64,000 nucleotides of DNA from Sulfurimonas lithotrophica (lineage in GTDB: Bacteria > Campylobacterota > Campylobacteria > Campylobacterales > Sulfurimonadaceae): positions 1,860,001 through 1,924,000 of the forward strand of contig NZ_CP043617.1 in the NCBI RefSeq assembly GCF_009258225.1, in the 5' to 3' direction. The notes below the pieces were generated by a model. The model saw nothing but the letters and a program-made list of their open reading frames with translations. It did no database searches and was not told the DNA's origin. Positions 1 through 9,397 of the stretch are shown in pieces. Each line of letters begins with the position of its first letter. Position 1 is the stretch's first letter. Both the position numbers and the translations under genes were made by a program.

Positions 1-995
1 ATCGCAAATTTCTCTATTAGGGAAACACTATCTGTTAGAATTTCATCCAAATATACTTCTTTGTAGTTTGCTTTCAACTCTTCTGTATCTTTTTTCGTTA
101 ACAAGAACAACTGTTCTATTATCTCTTGAACACGTACGGTCTCAGACAGTACATCTTCTAAAATATCTTTATATTCTTCAGATGTCCTTTCTTGCCTTAA
201 GGCAACTTCAATTTCACCACGCATCACGGTTAGAGGAGTTTTTAGCTCATGCGAGGCATCACTACTGAATGAAGATATCCTATGAAAAGATTCTTCAAGG
301 TTTTCTAAAAGCTGATTAAATGTTTTAACAAGTTCTTCTATCTCTGTTGGTATCTTTTGCGTATTTATTCTGTTTGCTAAATTATTGCTTGATATTGAGT
401 GTACATCCTGAACAACTTTTTTTACAGGTTGAAGTGTGGTATTTATCAATATATTTACGATAAATAACAATAAAATTAAAATAATCGGATTTGCTATTAA
501 TAAACTCGTTAATATCTTGTCTAAATATGGAGAATCTATAATCTTAGTAGTAGATAACTGAAAAAAAATCTTCATTTTTTCAGTTTCAGACAATACTATC
601 GAACTTACACGATAAAGACCTTTATCAAAATAGTTGATATTGTACAACTTATCATTTGGATTTAATGATATGTCAAATATCTCTACTTTATCCTCAGATG
701 AAAGCGTTTCACGAATAATACCGTTGGTTGATTTATCATAATAAATAATTTTGACATATAAAGGCATTATTCCAAATTCTTCAATCAACTCTGACGATAT
801 ATCTTTTGCATCAACAAAAACTTTATCTTTTAAGTCTGGTACTGCATCTATAGATATAATTTTTAGCATAGTATCTAAAGTATCCATTACACCTTTTTGA
901 GCCGTATTATATATAAATATACTAAAACCTGAAAGTATTATTATATTAGAAACAAAAAAATAAAATAAAATCTTTAACTTTAAACTCTTAAACAT
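1..995 (-). CDS. Sensor histidine kinase, cut by the left edge
   Basis: About 331 residues are present and the reading frame is open to the edge, so the catalytic ATPase domain is missing. In order I see a membrane segment near residues 8-26, a periplasmic sensor region of about 130 residues, a second membrane segment near 161-181, a HAMP-like linker, and a HisKA H-box reading SSDASHELKTPLT with the phosphorylated His at residue 249. The ATG overlaps the end of the response regulator gene by 8 nt, so the two are translationally linked and form a cognate pair. The sensor region has no motif that reveals the signal. Family is firm; ligand is unknown. Confidence 0.93.
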   Translation of the reverse strand, partial: MFKSLKLKILFYFFVSNIIILSGFSIFIYNTAQKGVMDTLDTMLKIISIDAVPDLKDKVFVDAKDISSELIEEFGIMPLYVKIIYYDKSTNGIIRETLSSEDKVEIFDISLNPNDKLYNINYFDKGLYRVSSIVLSETEKMKIFFQLSTTKIIDSPYLDKILTSLLIANPIILILLLFIVNILINTTLQPVKKVVQDVHSISSNNLANRINTQKIPTEIEELVKTFNQLLENLEESFHRISSFSSDASHELKTPLTVMRGEIEVALRQERTSEEYKDILEDVLSETVRVQEIIEQLFLLTKKDTEELKANYKEVYLDEILTDSVSLIEKFA

Positions 996-1662
996 CTTCA
1001 TCACTCAACATATAACCTGTTCCTCTTACCGTATGAAGCAGTTTCGCTTCAAATCCCTTATCTATTTTATTTCTCAAACGATATATATATACGTTTATAA
1101 TATTACTCATAGTTTCTTGAGCCATATCGCTTAAATTGTCTTTTATTATAGTTTCTGAGAGTAGTTTTTTAGCATTTCGAGCTAGTAGCTCAAGAAGTGC
1201 ATATTCTTTAACCGTCAAAACTATCTTATTTTCTGCTCTTCTAACTTCCCTTTTATTTGTATCTATTGTCAAGTCTCCGACTTTTATAATTGCGGAACTT
1301 TGAGACTTGTTTCTTAGTTGTGCACGTATACGAGCTAAAAGTTCTTCAAAAGCAAAAGGCTTGGTTAAATAATCGTCTGCACCGCTATCGAGACCGTCAA
1401 TCTTATCTTCAAGTTTACTTCTTGCCGTTAACATTATTATCGGCGTACTCACATCTTTAGTTCTTAAACTTTTGCAAACATCCATACCATCGGATCCCGG
1501 AAGCATTAAATCAAGTAAAATAATATCGTATGGATTGACCTGTGCAAGATATATAGCTTCATCACCGTGATGAGTGACATCAACGCTGTAAGATTCTTCT
1601 TGTAATCCTTTTTTAATAAAATTAGCAATTTTAATATCATCTTCAACTACTAATATACGCAT
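988..1662 (-). CDS. OmpR-family response regulator
   Basis: The protein has 224 residues, the usual OmpR/PhoB length. The receiver domain occupies residues 1-115 with acidic D8/D9, phosphorylation site D51 (LLDLMLPG) and conserved K101 (KPF). A winged-helix DNA-binding domain follows at about 125-222, ending VRGTGYML. The gene lies 9 nt after diacylglycerol kinase and overlaps the downstream histidine kinase, so it is in one operon with the envelope lipid genes and may regulate them. It resembles the CusR/CopR branch in sequence style, but nothing in the window proves a metal signal. Confidence 0.95.
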   Translation of the reverse strand: MRILVVEDDIKIANFIKKGLQEESYSVDVTHHGDEAIYLAQVNPYDIILLDLMLPGSDGMDVCKSLRTKDVSTPIIMLTARSKLEDKIDGLDSGADDYLTKPFAFEELLARIRAQLRNKSQSSAIIKVGDLTIDTNKREVRRAENKIVLTVKEYALLELLARNAKKLLSETIIKDNLSDMAQETMSNIINVYIYRLRNKIDKGFEAKLLHTVRGTGYMLSDEDV

Positions 1663-1671
1663 ATTTTCTCT

Positions 1672-2067
1672 TTATATTTTCATTATTAAAATCATGATCC
1701 ATGTAACTACAAAAACCATTATACTTAAAAACACTACACTGCTTCCAACATCTTTTGCACGTTTTGCCATAATATGATGTTCCAAAGTCACCAAATCGAC
1801 TACTCTTTCAATTGCACTATTTATAGCTTCTGCTATAAGCATTCCCATTAAAGAGATAAACATCAAAATCTTTTGGGTTGAAGGTACATCGACATAGAAA
1901 ATCACAGGTATTAAAACGATGACTATAAGAAGTTCAATTTTAAATGACGTTTCCGTTTTTATCAAGTCCATTAAACCGCTAATGGCATAACCTGTATTTT
2001 TAAAAAAGCTATATTTTGGCTGGTTTCTCAATATTTTCTCTTTTGTTATTATATAATTTTTTATCAT
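1672..2067 (-). CDS. dgkA: Diacylglycerol kinase
   Basis: This small membrane kinase phosphorylates diacylglycerol to phosphatidic acid. At 131 residues it shows the DgkA pattern: an amphipathic N-terminus (NQPKYSFFKNTGYAISGL), three membrane segments, the active-site helix EAINSAIE with Glu80, and AKDVGSS. The ATG chosen here overlaps the end of the preceding phosphoglycerol transferase gene by 59 nt and has no clear ribosome site. A TTG at 2031 would give a 119-residue protein closer to the family length, so the start is uncertain. The pairing makes sense because LtaS-type enzymes release diacylglycerol from phosphatidylglycerol, which DgkA would recycle. Confidence 0.93.
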   Translation of the reverse strand: MIKNYIITKEKILRNQPKYSFFKNTGYAISGLMDLIKTETSFKIELLIVIVLIPVIFYVDVPSTQKILMFISLMGMLIAEAINSAIERVVDLVTLEHHIMAKRAKDVGSSVVFLSIMVFVVTWIMILIMKI

Positions 2068-3970
2068 AAAGATAATCTAGTGTCAAAACAAATGCCAAAG
2101 CATCTTTTTCCAATTCCGTATCATGTTCAATCTGAGTTAGATGACTACTCTTATCTAAATATGAACTAGGCTCTTTGTATAAAAAAGTAACTGCTTCTTT
2201 ATTTGGTCTGATAACTGCGACTTTATCACCTACTCTAAGTGCATATATCGAATGAAACTGCATAAGTGAAATATTATTTTTTTCTTCACTGAAAATAGAT
2301 TTACCCATAATAGGATAAGTTAAATCAAGTCCAATAAGGTCTAATGCAGTTGCCAATATATCGGGCTGTGTTGAAATTTTATCATAAACTATAGGTTTCA
2401 TATCTGCACCAAGTATTAAAGCAGGTATATGAAACATATCTACAGGAACCATATCCTCCCCATATACCCTGACATTATGATCTGCCACAATCACTATCAC
2501 GGTATCTTTATAATACTTCTCTTTTTTTGCAAGTTCAATAAACTTTCCAATCGCGTAATCAGCATATTTTACTGCATTTTTTACACTTTTAATATTGTTC
2601 TTATCTACCAAATCTATTTTTTCATAAGGACAATCAAAAGGTGAATGATTTGACGTAGAAAACATAACTGTAGCAAATTTTTTATTTTGTGCATACATCT
2701 TTTTAAACTCTTTATTTGCTTTTGTAACCAAATCTTCATCACATACACCCCAAGGTGATGTAAATGTTGGGTGTTCAAACATTGGCTGATCTACTATTTC
2801 ATCAAATCCGTTTCCTATATACCAGCTACGCATATTATCAAACCTGCTCTCTCCGCCATATATAAAAGATGTGTAATAACCAAACGGTTTTAGTGCAGAT
2901 GCTAAAGTGAAAAAATTACTTTGTGATTTATTTCTTTTTAACACGCCTTTTCCAGGGACAGAAAAATTACCTGCAGTTAATCCTGCTAAACCTCTGATGC
3001 TGCGAGTACCGTTGGAGTATAAATTTTTAAATAATATCCCCTCTTTACTTAATTTGTTCAAGTTAGGTGTAATCCCCTCCTCCCCGCCTACAGCATTTAC
3101 AAACTGATAACCCATACTCTCCTGAACAAAAATAACCAGATTTTTAGATTTTAAAGATTTAAAATGGCTTTTTTCTTCTCTTAAAATAGAAATATTATCA
3201 TCATTTTTGATATTCAATCTTTTTTTAACTCGTGAAAACGCTTCACTAATATACATATCCCCATATAGTTTTTTAACTTGTTTACTACCGTGTGTATTAC
3301 TAACATAAATCGCATAGACTATGTTGTATATGGAATTTTTTGTTATCTCGTTCACCATCCTGTTTGACGTGTACATAGCATCTGATGTGTTTGCCGGTCT
3401 ATGTCCAAACGATGAACGTGCACCGATAAAAAGTACTAAAAACAAGATAAAAAAGACAACAATTCTTTTTGTATAACTTTTTTCATATATACCCTCTGAA
3501 TCGTTTTTGTCGTATTTAAAAAACAGATATGCAAATATAGCTATCATGACTAATGCTATAAAAAGCTCAATCTTGTAATCTGCAAATATCATTGCAAATA
3601 CTTCTTTAGGGTAAATAAGATACTCCACGAATAAATAATTCGGTCTTACATCATACTGAGCTACAAACGGGAATGTGGCATTTTCTATATATATTAAAAT
3701 TGATATTACTATTAAAAAATAATACTTTAAAAACTTATCTGCAAAAGACTTTATTTTTTTAGGTGTAAAAGACAAAACTATTAAGGGGATAAGAAGCAAT
3801 ACCGAAGCACTCATAGTATCCATTCTCAAACCGTAGATAAAAGTCATCCAATAATCAACACCGCTGTTTTTAAAATTATCAAAATATTCTATAAACAACA
3901 GCAGTCTGCCTATAAAAAATATAAAAATCATATAGAAATAATATTTCATCAATATTTTAAATGTATTCAT
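2009..3970 (-). CDS. LTA-synthase-like phosphoglycerol transferase
   Basis: This is a 653-residue membrane sulfatase-fold protein. About five hydrophobic segments fill residues 5-185, and an extracytoplasmic alkaline-phosphatase/sulfatase domain starts near residue 277. Visible catalytic elements are metal ligand E284 (VQES), nucleophile T322 (NGTRSIRG), H442 (STSNHSPF) and D497-H498 (VADHNVRVYG), as in LtaS and MdoB-type transferases. It probably moves glycerophosphate from phosphatidylglycerol to an envelope glycan. It is the first gene of a leftward operon with dgkA and a two-component system. An EptA-type phosphoethanolamine transferase is less likely because the layout and active-site spacing are LtaS-like. 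The acceptor is unknown. Confidence 0.88.
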   Translation of the reverse strand: MNTFKILMKYYFYMIFIFFIGRLLLFIEYFDNFKNSGVDYWMTFIYGLRMDTMSASVLLLIPLIVLSFTPKKIKSFADKFLKYYFLIVISILIYIENATFPFVAQYDVRPNYLFVEYLIYPKEVFAMIFADYKIELFIALVMIAIFAYLFFKYDKNDSEGIYEKSYTKRIVVFFILFLVLFIGARSSFGHRPANTSDAMYTSNRMVNEITKNSIYNIVYAIYVSNTHGSKQVKKLYGDMYISEAFSRVKKRLNIKNDDNISILREEKSHFKSLKSKNLVIFVQESMGYQFVNAVGGEEGITPNLNKLSKEGILFKNLYSNGTRSIRGLAGLTAGNFSVPGKGVLKRNKSQSNFFTLASALKPFGYYTSFIYGGESRFDNMRSWYIGNGFDEIVDQPMFEHPTFTSPWGVCDEDLVTKANKEFKKMYAQNKKFATVMFSTSNHSPFDCPYEKIDLVDKNNIKSVKNAVKYADYAIGKFIELAKKEKYYKDTVIVIVADHNVRVYGEDMVPVDMFHIPALILGADMKPIVYDKISTQPDILATALDLIGLDLTYPIMGKSIFSEEKNNISLMQFHSIYALRVGDKVAVIRPNKEAVTFLYKEPSSYLDKSSHLTQIEHDTELEKDALAFVLTLDYLYDKKLYNNKRENIEKPAKI

Positions 3971-4071
3971 TAAGTTCCTAATTCATAAATAATTTTTATA
4001 AAACAATAATAAATAGAGATGAAAATAGTATGAATATAAAATGAAAATTTATTCATATTTAAATTCCTTTG

Positions 4072-4106
4072 TTGACAATTAATGTATAATTGCGTTTATT
4101 AAAAGG
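4072..4106 (+). promoter_or_regulatory. Promoter and ribosome site of rsmG
   Basis: A perfect TATAAT lies at 4085-4090, directly preceded by TG, and is followed by an AAAAGG ribosome site near 4101-4106 in front of a TTG start. The TTGACA at 4072-4077 is only 7 nt from the -10 box and so cannot be its -35 element. Campylobacterota sigma-70 promoters usually lack a defined -35, which fits. Confidence 0.6.
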
Positions 4107-4112
4107 TTAAAT

Positions 4113-4688
4113 TTGAATTTAAAAGAACGTTTAGAAGCAGAAAAGGTAAAAGTTGATGATAATTTTTACGACTTAGTACAAAAATACAAATCTCATCTGT
4201 TAAAATGGAACAAAACCCACAATCTTACGGGTGCAAAAGATGAACAAACTTTAGATGACTTTATCTTCGATGCCGTGTATCCCGTTAAATTTTTACCAAA
4301 GTGCGACGCACTTTTAGATATAGGCACGGGTGCGGGTTTTCCGGGAATGATTTTGGCAATGGCACTCAAAGACACAAAAGTGACTTTGGCAGAACCTTTG
4401 ACAAAACGTGCGAGCTTTTTACAGTTTATAAAAGCAGATCTTGGACTTGAAAACGTAAAAGTTGTAAAAAAAAGAGTTGAAGATATGGATGCTCAAATCT
4501 TTGATGTAGTTACTTCACGTGCGGTAACCGATACCCAGATGCTTCTAAAACTAAGTGAAAATTTTAGGGACGAACACAGCGTAATACTTTTTTACAAAGG
4601 TGAGAACGTATATAATGAGATTCCAAAAAATATGAAACACGAAGTTATTCAAACAGACAATAGACATTATTTGTTACTTAAGGCGTAA
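4113..4688 (+). CDS. rsmG: 16S rRNA (guanine-N7) methyltransferase RsmG
   Basis: RsmG methylates G527 of 16S rRNA using S-adenosylmethionine. At 191 residues it matches the short epsilon-type proteins. The N-terminal WNKTHNLTG motif (residues 32-40) and the SAM-binding loop [12 protein letters not shown] (67-78) are diagnostic, and VTSRAV marks the later Rossmann strand. The start is TTG, supported by the AAAAGG site upstream. Two small genes follow closely on the same strand, suggesting a short operon. Confidence 0.95.
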   Translation: MNLKERLEAEKVKVDDNFYDLVQKYKSHLLKWNKTHNLTGAKDEQTLDDFIFDAVYPVKFLPKCDALLDIGTGAGFPGMILAMALKDTKVTLAEPLTKRASFLQFIKADLGLENVKVVKKRVEDMDAQIFDVVTSRAVTDTQMLLKLSENFRDEHSVILFYKGENVYNEIPKNMKHEVIQTDNRHYLLLKA

Positions 4689-4691
4689 AAT

Positions 4692-4919
4692 ATGATTATG
4701 AAACTACTACTTGTAATTGGTGTAATTGCAGCAGTATATTTCTTTTTTATAAAGAAAAAACCATCTGAGGTTAAAGACAAAAACAACACTAAAAAAGACA
4801 ATACTCCTTCAAATGAGATGGTAGAATGTGCAAGTTGTGGTATTTACTGTGATATAAATGATACAATTCTTAGCAACAACAAATATTACTGCTCAAAAGA
4901 GTGTGTAAACAAAGGATAG
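4692..4919 (+). CDS. PP0621-family small membrane zinc-ribbon protein
   Basis: The 75-residue protein has one N-terminal membrane segment (residues 3-19), a lysine-rich linker, and a compact Cys cluster CASCG...YYCSKEC. This matches the PP0621 family of short membrane-anchored proteins with a putative metal-binding knuckle; their function is not established. It starts 3 nt after rsmG, and a second ATG two codons on could also be used. It is probably cotranscribed with rsmG. Confidence 0.8.
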   Translation: MIMKLLLVIGVIAAVYFFFIKKKPSEVKDKNNTKKDNTPSNEMVECASCGIYCDINDTILSNNKYYCSKECVNKG

Positions 4920-4922
4920 TTT

Positions 4923-5330
4923 ATGATTATCATAGGGCATAGGTTTATACCTAGTTTTTTACAAGAACACGGTAGTTTTTACCATATTCCGAATATAGAA
5001 GCTATTAAAAACACCCCGCCTAATTCTTATATCTTTTTAGAATACAGCGAAGAGAACTTAGATATTATAGAACATATGCGAAACAATTCAATCTCTTTTT
5101 GCCTAAAAGTAGAAGATATAACACAAATTATATATGCAACTAACCTTGGAGCTTCGTTTATATTGGTAGATAGAGATTTGGCAAAAACGGCTCAAGACTT
5201 AGCTAATAACTATCTTTTTGACGCAAAAATACTTGTAAATATAGACAAAGACGAAGATATAGAAGAGTTTGCACTTTTGGGAATCGACGGAATACTATAC
5301 ACAGATGCCATTATAAAAATAAACTCTTAA
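4923..5330 (+). CDS. Conserved hypothetical protein, rsmG operon
   Basis: I do not recognise this 135-residue soluble protein with confidence. It begins IIIGHRFIPSF and ends with an alternating strand-helix pattern (AKILVNIDKDEDIEEFALLG, then IDGILYTD) like the last strands of a TIM barrel, as in glycerophosphodiester phosphodiesterases. It is far too short for a full barrel and lacks their His-Glu catalytic set. It starts 3 nt after the PP0621-type gene, so it shares that operon. Confidence 0.75.
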   Translation: MIIIGHRFIPSFLQEHGSFYHIPNIEAIKNTPPNSYIFLEYSEENLDIIEHMRNNSISFCLKVEDITQIIYATNLGASFILVDRDLAKTAQDLANNYLFDAKILVNIDKDEDIEEFALLGIDGILYTDAIIKINS

Positions 5331-5408
5331 TCATATTAAAAATACTAATAAATTAAATTTGATTTTAGTTACATTTAGTTAGTATAGTATATAAGTTTGG
5401 AGGAAAAA

Positions 5409-7382
5409 ATGGGGAGAATGTTTAATAACCAAGTTCTTAAAGCAATCCCTATTATTTTCCTTATTGTTATGCTATTTAGAATAGGCTTTGCTTATCATGA
5501 CGCAAAAAAACGTCAATATGAATTTGCACAAAAAGAAGCAGAAGTTTTAAACTCGTATGCAATGACGCACAGAACTTACTATCAAAAATTATTTGTAAAT
5601 AAAACCCTAACGCTAAGTGACAAAACATTAAGAGCCTTGCCTGCTTTTTCTTCATCACCTATTTCTAAAGAATTTTCTAAAAACAACTCATTAAACATAA
5701 AAATCAAAACCGTTTCAGACAGAGCAAGAAATAAATTTAATCAAGCAGATGCAGATGAACTGCAAGCTATAGATTATTTTAAAAGAAACAAAGAAAAAGA
5801 CAACTTTTTCAGTGATAAAAATAAAGATTTTTATCTATTTGCTTACGCATTAAGGATTGAGCCCGTATGTTTAAAATGCCACGGGTCAAAAGAAGATGCT
5901 CCAAAATTTATTCAAGAAAAATATAATAATGCCTATGATTATAAACTTGGTGAAGTTCGAGGTATTCAAAGTATAAAAATTCCGACAAAGAATTTAGAAA
6001 AATATTTTTTATCTCATTTTTTTCAATATGTTTTACACGATTTTATATTACTTATAGCCTTATATCTTGGTATTCGTTATCTTCTTAAAAAATCTAAAAA
6101 TATAAATATTTACCTTGAGGACGAAGTAAATAAAAAAACTTTAGAGCTAAAAAATATGCTAACGATAGATAGGTTAACCAAACTACCAAACAGACTTAAA
6201 CTTATGGAAGATATAGACAAGTTTCGAACCAAGCAAAACAACCATCTGGCTTTAATAAATATAGACAGTTTTAAAGAAATAAATGATTTTTACGGTCATA
6301 ACACAGGGGATAAACTACTTGTAGAAATAGCTAAAAAAATCAAAAATCTTTGTAATAATAAAAACAGTCATGTTTATAAGCTTCCAAGTGACGAATATGC
6401 GTTATTTACGACAAAAAATATTAGCACGGAAGAGTTTTACAGTATTATAAAAAACATAGTTTATTATTTACAAGAGACTAAACTCAATATTGATGAAAAC
6501 CATATACTCATAACATTGAGTTGCGGTATCGCATCTAATGAAGAAGAATTACTAAACAAAGCAGATATTGCATTGCAAAGTTCCAAAAAAGACAAAGTCA
6601 ATATAATCGTATATAACAATAAATTTGACACAAAATCAAAAATTATCAAAAATATCCAATCAATGTCTATTTTAAAAGAAGCTATCAAAAAACAAAGAAT
6701 AATCCCTTATTTTCAACCTATATACAACATACATAACGATAAAATTGAAAAATATGAATGTTTGGCAAGAATAGAATTAGAAAATAAAGAAGTGCTTCCC
6801 CCTTTTGAATTTATAGACATAGCTATAAAGTCAAAACTCTATCCTGAAATAACAAAAGCAATCATATTGAAATCATTTGAATTTTTTGAAGATAAAGAGT
6901 TTGAATTTTCCATAAACTTATCTATACACGATATTCAAAACGATAAAACCGTATCTTTTATTAAAAAACAACTCAGTGAATATAAATATGCAAACAGGGT
7001 TGTATTTGAAATTTTAGAAAGTGATAAGATAGGCAATTATGAGCAGCTAAAAGAGTTTATTACAAGTATGAAAAAATTCGGGTGTAAATTTGCTATAGAT
7101 GATTTTGGAAGCGGTTATTCCAATTTTGCCAATATTTTAGAATTAAAAGTAGATTACCTGAAAATTGACGGTTCTCTTATAAAATATATCACTACGGACA
7201 ACAACTCAAGGGTTATTACAAAAACTATTATCAACTTTGCTTCAAGTCTTGGTTTACAAACTATAGCAGAGTTTGTTGAGGACAAAGATTCACTTGAACT
7301 ACTTAAAAAAATGGGCATTGATTTTATACAGGGTTATTATGTAGGAAAACCATCAAGTGAATTGAATACGGATTATGATTAA
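5409..7382 (+). CDS. Heme-binding sensor with degenerate GGDEF and EAL domains
   Basis: The protein has 657 residues. A membrane anchor lies at about 10-26, then a periplasmic DUF3365/Tll0287-like domain with one heme-c motif (C154-L-K-C157-H158), a second membrane segment near 203-223, a GGDEF domain and a C-terminal EAL domain. The GGDEF signature is replaced by PSDEY, so cyclase activity is unlikely. The EAL domain keeps its metal and catalytic residues (ECLAR, NLS, FEILES, IDDFGSGYS, KID, IAEFVED, QGYYVGKP), with EAL changed to ECL. It is probably a redox- or gas-responsive c-di-GMP phosphodiesterase. The ATG at 5409 was chosen because GGAGGA at 5399-5404 precedes it. Confidence 0.9.
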   Translation: MGRMFNNQVLKAIPIIFLIVMLFRIGFAYHDAKKRQYEFAQKEAEVLNSYAMTHRTYYQKLFVNKTLTLSDKTLRALPAFSSSPISKEFSKNNSLNIKIKTVSDRARNKFNQADADELQAIDYFKRNKEKDNFFSDKNKDFYLFAYALRIEPVCLKCHGSKEDAPKFIQEKYNNAYDYKLGEVRGIQSIKIPTKNLEKYFLSHFFQYVLHDFILLIALYLGIRYLLKKSKNINIYLEDEVNKKTLELKNMLTIDRLTKLPNRLKLMEDIDKFRTKQNNHLALINIDSFKEINDFYGHNTGDKLLVEIAKKIKNLCNNKNSHVYKLPSDEYALFTTKNISTEEFYSIIKNIVYYLQETKLNIDENHILITLSCGIASNEEELLNKADIALQSSKKDKVNIIVYNNKFDTKSKIIKNIQSMSILKEAIKKQRIIPYFQPIYNIHNDKIEKYECLARIELENKEVLPPFEFIDIAIKSKLYPEITKAIILKSFEFFEDKEFEFSINLSIHDIQNDKTVSFIKKQLSEYKYANRVVFEILESDKIGNYEQLKEFITSMKKFGCKFAIDDFGSGYSNFANILELKVDYLKIDGSLIKYITTDNNSRVITKTIINFASSLGLQTIAEFVEDKDSLELLKKMGIDFIQGYYVGKPSSELNTDYD

Positions 7383-8380
7383 ATTATCTCTTTTTTAATA
7401 TAAGATTTCAAAGAGGTTAAAACTTCGTACGATATCGTTTTAGCAGACTTTGCTATGATAGCTGCATCGTCAAATACTAACAGTTTTTCTTTATCCGATA
7501 AAAAACTTGAGTTATCCATAGAGATTCGACCGACTAACCTTTCACCCTCCGGCGTTGTATAATTGTTTGAACAAATCCTGTGAAATCCGTCTGCATAACC
7601 AAAATCATAATTTGATACGATTACATCTTCTTTAGATTCAAATATCCCGCCGTAACCTACTCTTTGTTCTTGTTTTAATTCTCTTTTTGAGTTTCTCTCA
7701 GCCCATAAACTAAGAACAGGTTTTAAACCCAGACCGGATAATATGTCGCTATCTGCACAACCGTATATAGCGACCCCAACCCTAACCATATCTTCATCTA
7801 TCTTAGAGTGTCTCAGTGTAGATGCCGAGTTTGCAGAGTGAAAACGTATATTTTCATATCCAAGATTTTTTACTATATCTTTTGCTTTTTGAAAATTTTC
7901 GTTTTGCCAAAACCATTCACTTGTAAGTTCATCTGCACTTCTGTGGTGAGTAAATAGTGCTTCTAAAATCAGTTCATTCTTTTTTATAGACTCTAAAGCT
8001 TGGGGCAGTTGTTCTATAGATACACCGTTTCTATGCATCCCAGAATCGACTTTTAATTCTACTTTTGTATTTTTTGGAAACTTTTTTATATCGTTTATAT
8101 CATTGATTGTGTATCTAACTTTTTGGCTTGCTTCTTGCGGAATGTCTGCCAGTACCAATATATATTCAAAATATTCTTCTATCATTTTTGCTTCGGGTAT
8201 GCATCTGACCACGGCTTTTGTTATACCGTACTCTTTTGCCATAGATGCAATCTCTAAAATTCCGTGTCCGTAAGCATTATCTTTTAAAACTACCGCTATT
8301 TTATCTTTTGTTTTAGTTTTGTTTGCGATAATGTCAAGATTATTAAAAAAATGATTTTTATTTAAAGTTATGTAAGCCAT
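7379..8380 (-). CDS. alr: Alanine racemase
   Basis: Alr is a PLP enzyme that interconverts L- and D-alanine for peptidoglycan. The 333-residue protein has the PLP lysine K33 in VVLKDNAYGHG, a barrel domain, catalytic Tyr243 in RVGYGG, and the C-terminal RISMDNSSF motif. It is slightly shorter than typical Alr, as is common in Campylobacterota. I chose MAYITL as start because it aligns with the family and a TATAAT box ends 6 nt before it. A longer frame opening at 8395 would abut the divergent agmatine deiminase start. The gene converges on the EAL gene with a 4-nt overlap. Confidence 0.93.
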   Translation of the reverse strand: MAYITLNKNHFFNNLDIIANKTKTKDKIAVVLKDNAYGHGILEIASMAKEYGITKAVVRCIPEAKMIEEYFEYILVLADIPQEASQKVRYTINDINDIKKFPKNTKVELKVDSGMHRNGVSIEQLPQALESIKKNELILEALFTHHRSADELTSEWFWQNENFQKAKDIVKNLGYENIRFHSANSASTLRHSKIDEDMVRVGVAIYGCADSDILSGLGLKPVLSLWAERNSKRELKQEQRVGYGGIFESKEDVIVSNYDFGYADGFHRICSNNYTTPEGERLVGRISMDNSSFLSDKEKLLVFDDAAIIAKSAKTISYEVLTSLKSYIKKEII

Positions 8381-8392
8381 AAAGGAATTATA
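8378..8392 (-). promoter_or_regulatory. TATAAT box 6 nt before the alr ATG
   Basis: On the minus strand the sequence reads TATAAT-TCCTTT-ATG. A transcript starting about 7 nt after the -10 box would begin at the start codon, so alr mRNA is predicted leaderless. There is no Shine-Dalgarno sequence on this strand. The AAGGA here serves the divergent gene on the other strand. Confidence 0.55.
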
Positions 8393-8395
8393 CAT

Positions 8396-9397
8396 ATGAA
8401 AAGGTTAATAGCCGAGTTTGAAGAGCAATCTTTTACTCAAATAATTTTTCCACACGAAAATACCGACTGGGATTGTTGTTTAGAAGAAGCCAGAGATAAT
8501 TTTGTAAATATAATTAATACGATTATAAAGTACCAAAAATGCCTTGTAGTTTGTAAAAATATAGATGAGGCAAAGAAATATTTTGAGTCAAATAAAAATT
8601 TGTATTTTGTAGAATATGAGACAAATGATTGTTGGGCTAGAGACACATCAGTACTTTGCGTTGAAACAGATGCTGATATAGAACTTCTTGATTTTACTTT
8701 TACCGGATGGGGCGGTAAGTTTGAAGCGGACAAAGACAATCAAATGAGTAAAAACATCTCTCAATACTATTCTAAAGATATGAAGACAATAGACTTTATA
8801 CTTGAAGGCGGAGGGGTTGAGAGTAACGGTGTAGATACCATACTTACTACAAGTGAGTGTATGCTAAATAAAAATAGAAACTCATCTTTATATGCTATCG
8901 AGACAACACAAAAATTAAACACCGAGTTTGGCGCTACAAAGATTCACTATCTAAATCACGGTTATCTGGCGGGTGACGATACGGACTCGCATATAGACAC
9001 TTTGGCTAGATTTGTAGATGAAAAAACTATTATGTACGTCCAACCGCCAAAAGATGAAAAAGATGAGCATTTTGAAGAGTTAAGCAAGATGCAAGATGAG
9101 TTAAAAATAATTGCATCTGAGAATGACTACTCTCTTATAACTCTTCCCTTTTGTGATGCCGTATATTTTGAAGATGAGAGGCTACCTGCTACGTATGCAA
9201 ACTTTTTGTTTGTCAACGGTGCTGTTTTAGTTCCTACTTACGGTGTAAAACAAGACTCGGATGCACTTAAAATATTTGAAGATTTTTTCATAGACAGGGA
9301 TGTTATAGGGGTTGAGTGTTCAACTCTTATAAAACAACACGGTTCACTCCACTGCGTGACTATGAACTTTGCAAAAGGTGTGGATATTATTTTGTAA
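8396..9397 (+). CDS. aguA: Agmatine deiminase
   Basis: This 333-residue protein belongs to the guanidino-group-modifying PPAD/agmatine deiminase family, which converts agmatine to N-carbamoylputrescine and ammonia. Family motifs are all present: NDCWARDTS, FTGWGGKF, LEGGGVESNG, the catalytic His in DDTDSHIDTLARF, and nucleophile C320 in GSLHCVTMNF near the C-terminus. An AAGGA ribosome site precedes the ATG. It is divergent from alr. No N-carbamoylputrescine amidase (aguB) is adjacent, so the rest of the putrescine pathway must lie elsewhere. Confidence 0.92.
   Translation: MKRLIAEFEEQSFTQIIFPHENTDWDCCLEEARDNFVNIINTIIKYQKCLVVCKNIDEAKKYFESNKNLYFVEYETNDCWARDTSVLCVETDADIELLDFTFTGWGGKFEADKDNQMSKNISQYYSKDMKTIDFILEGGGVESNGVDTILTTSECMLNKNRNSSLYAIETTQKLNTEFGATKIHYLNHGYLAGDDTDSHIDTLARFVDEKTIMYVQPPKDEKDEHFEELSKMQDELKIIASENDYSLITLPFCDAVYFEDERLPATYANFLFVNGAVLVPTYGVKQDSDALKIFEDFFIDRDVIGVECSTLIKQHGSLHCVTMNFAKGVDIIL

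Noticed and set aside
988-1662. Copper-specific CusR regulator
   Set aside because: Similarity to CusR is only at family level and the gene sits with lipid genes, not copper genes.
4072-4090. TTGACA next to TATAAT as a classical sigma-70 promoter
   Set aside because: The boxes are only 7 nt apart; the TTGACA cannot serve as the -35 element.
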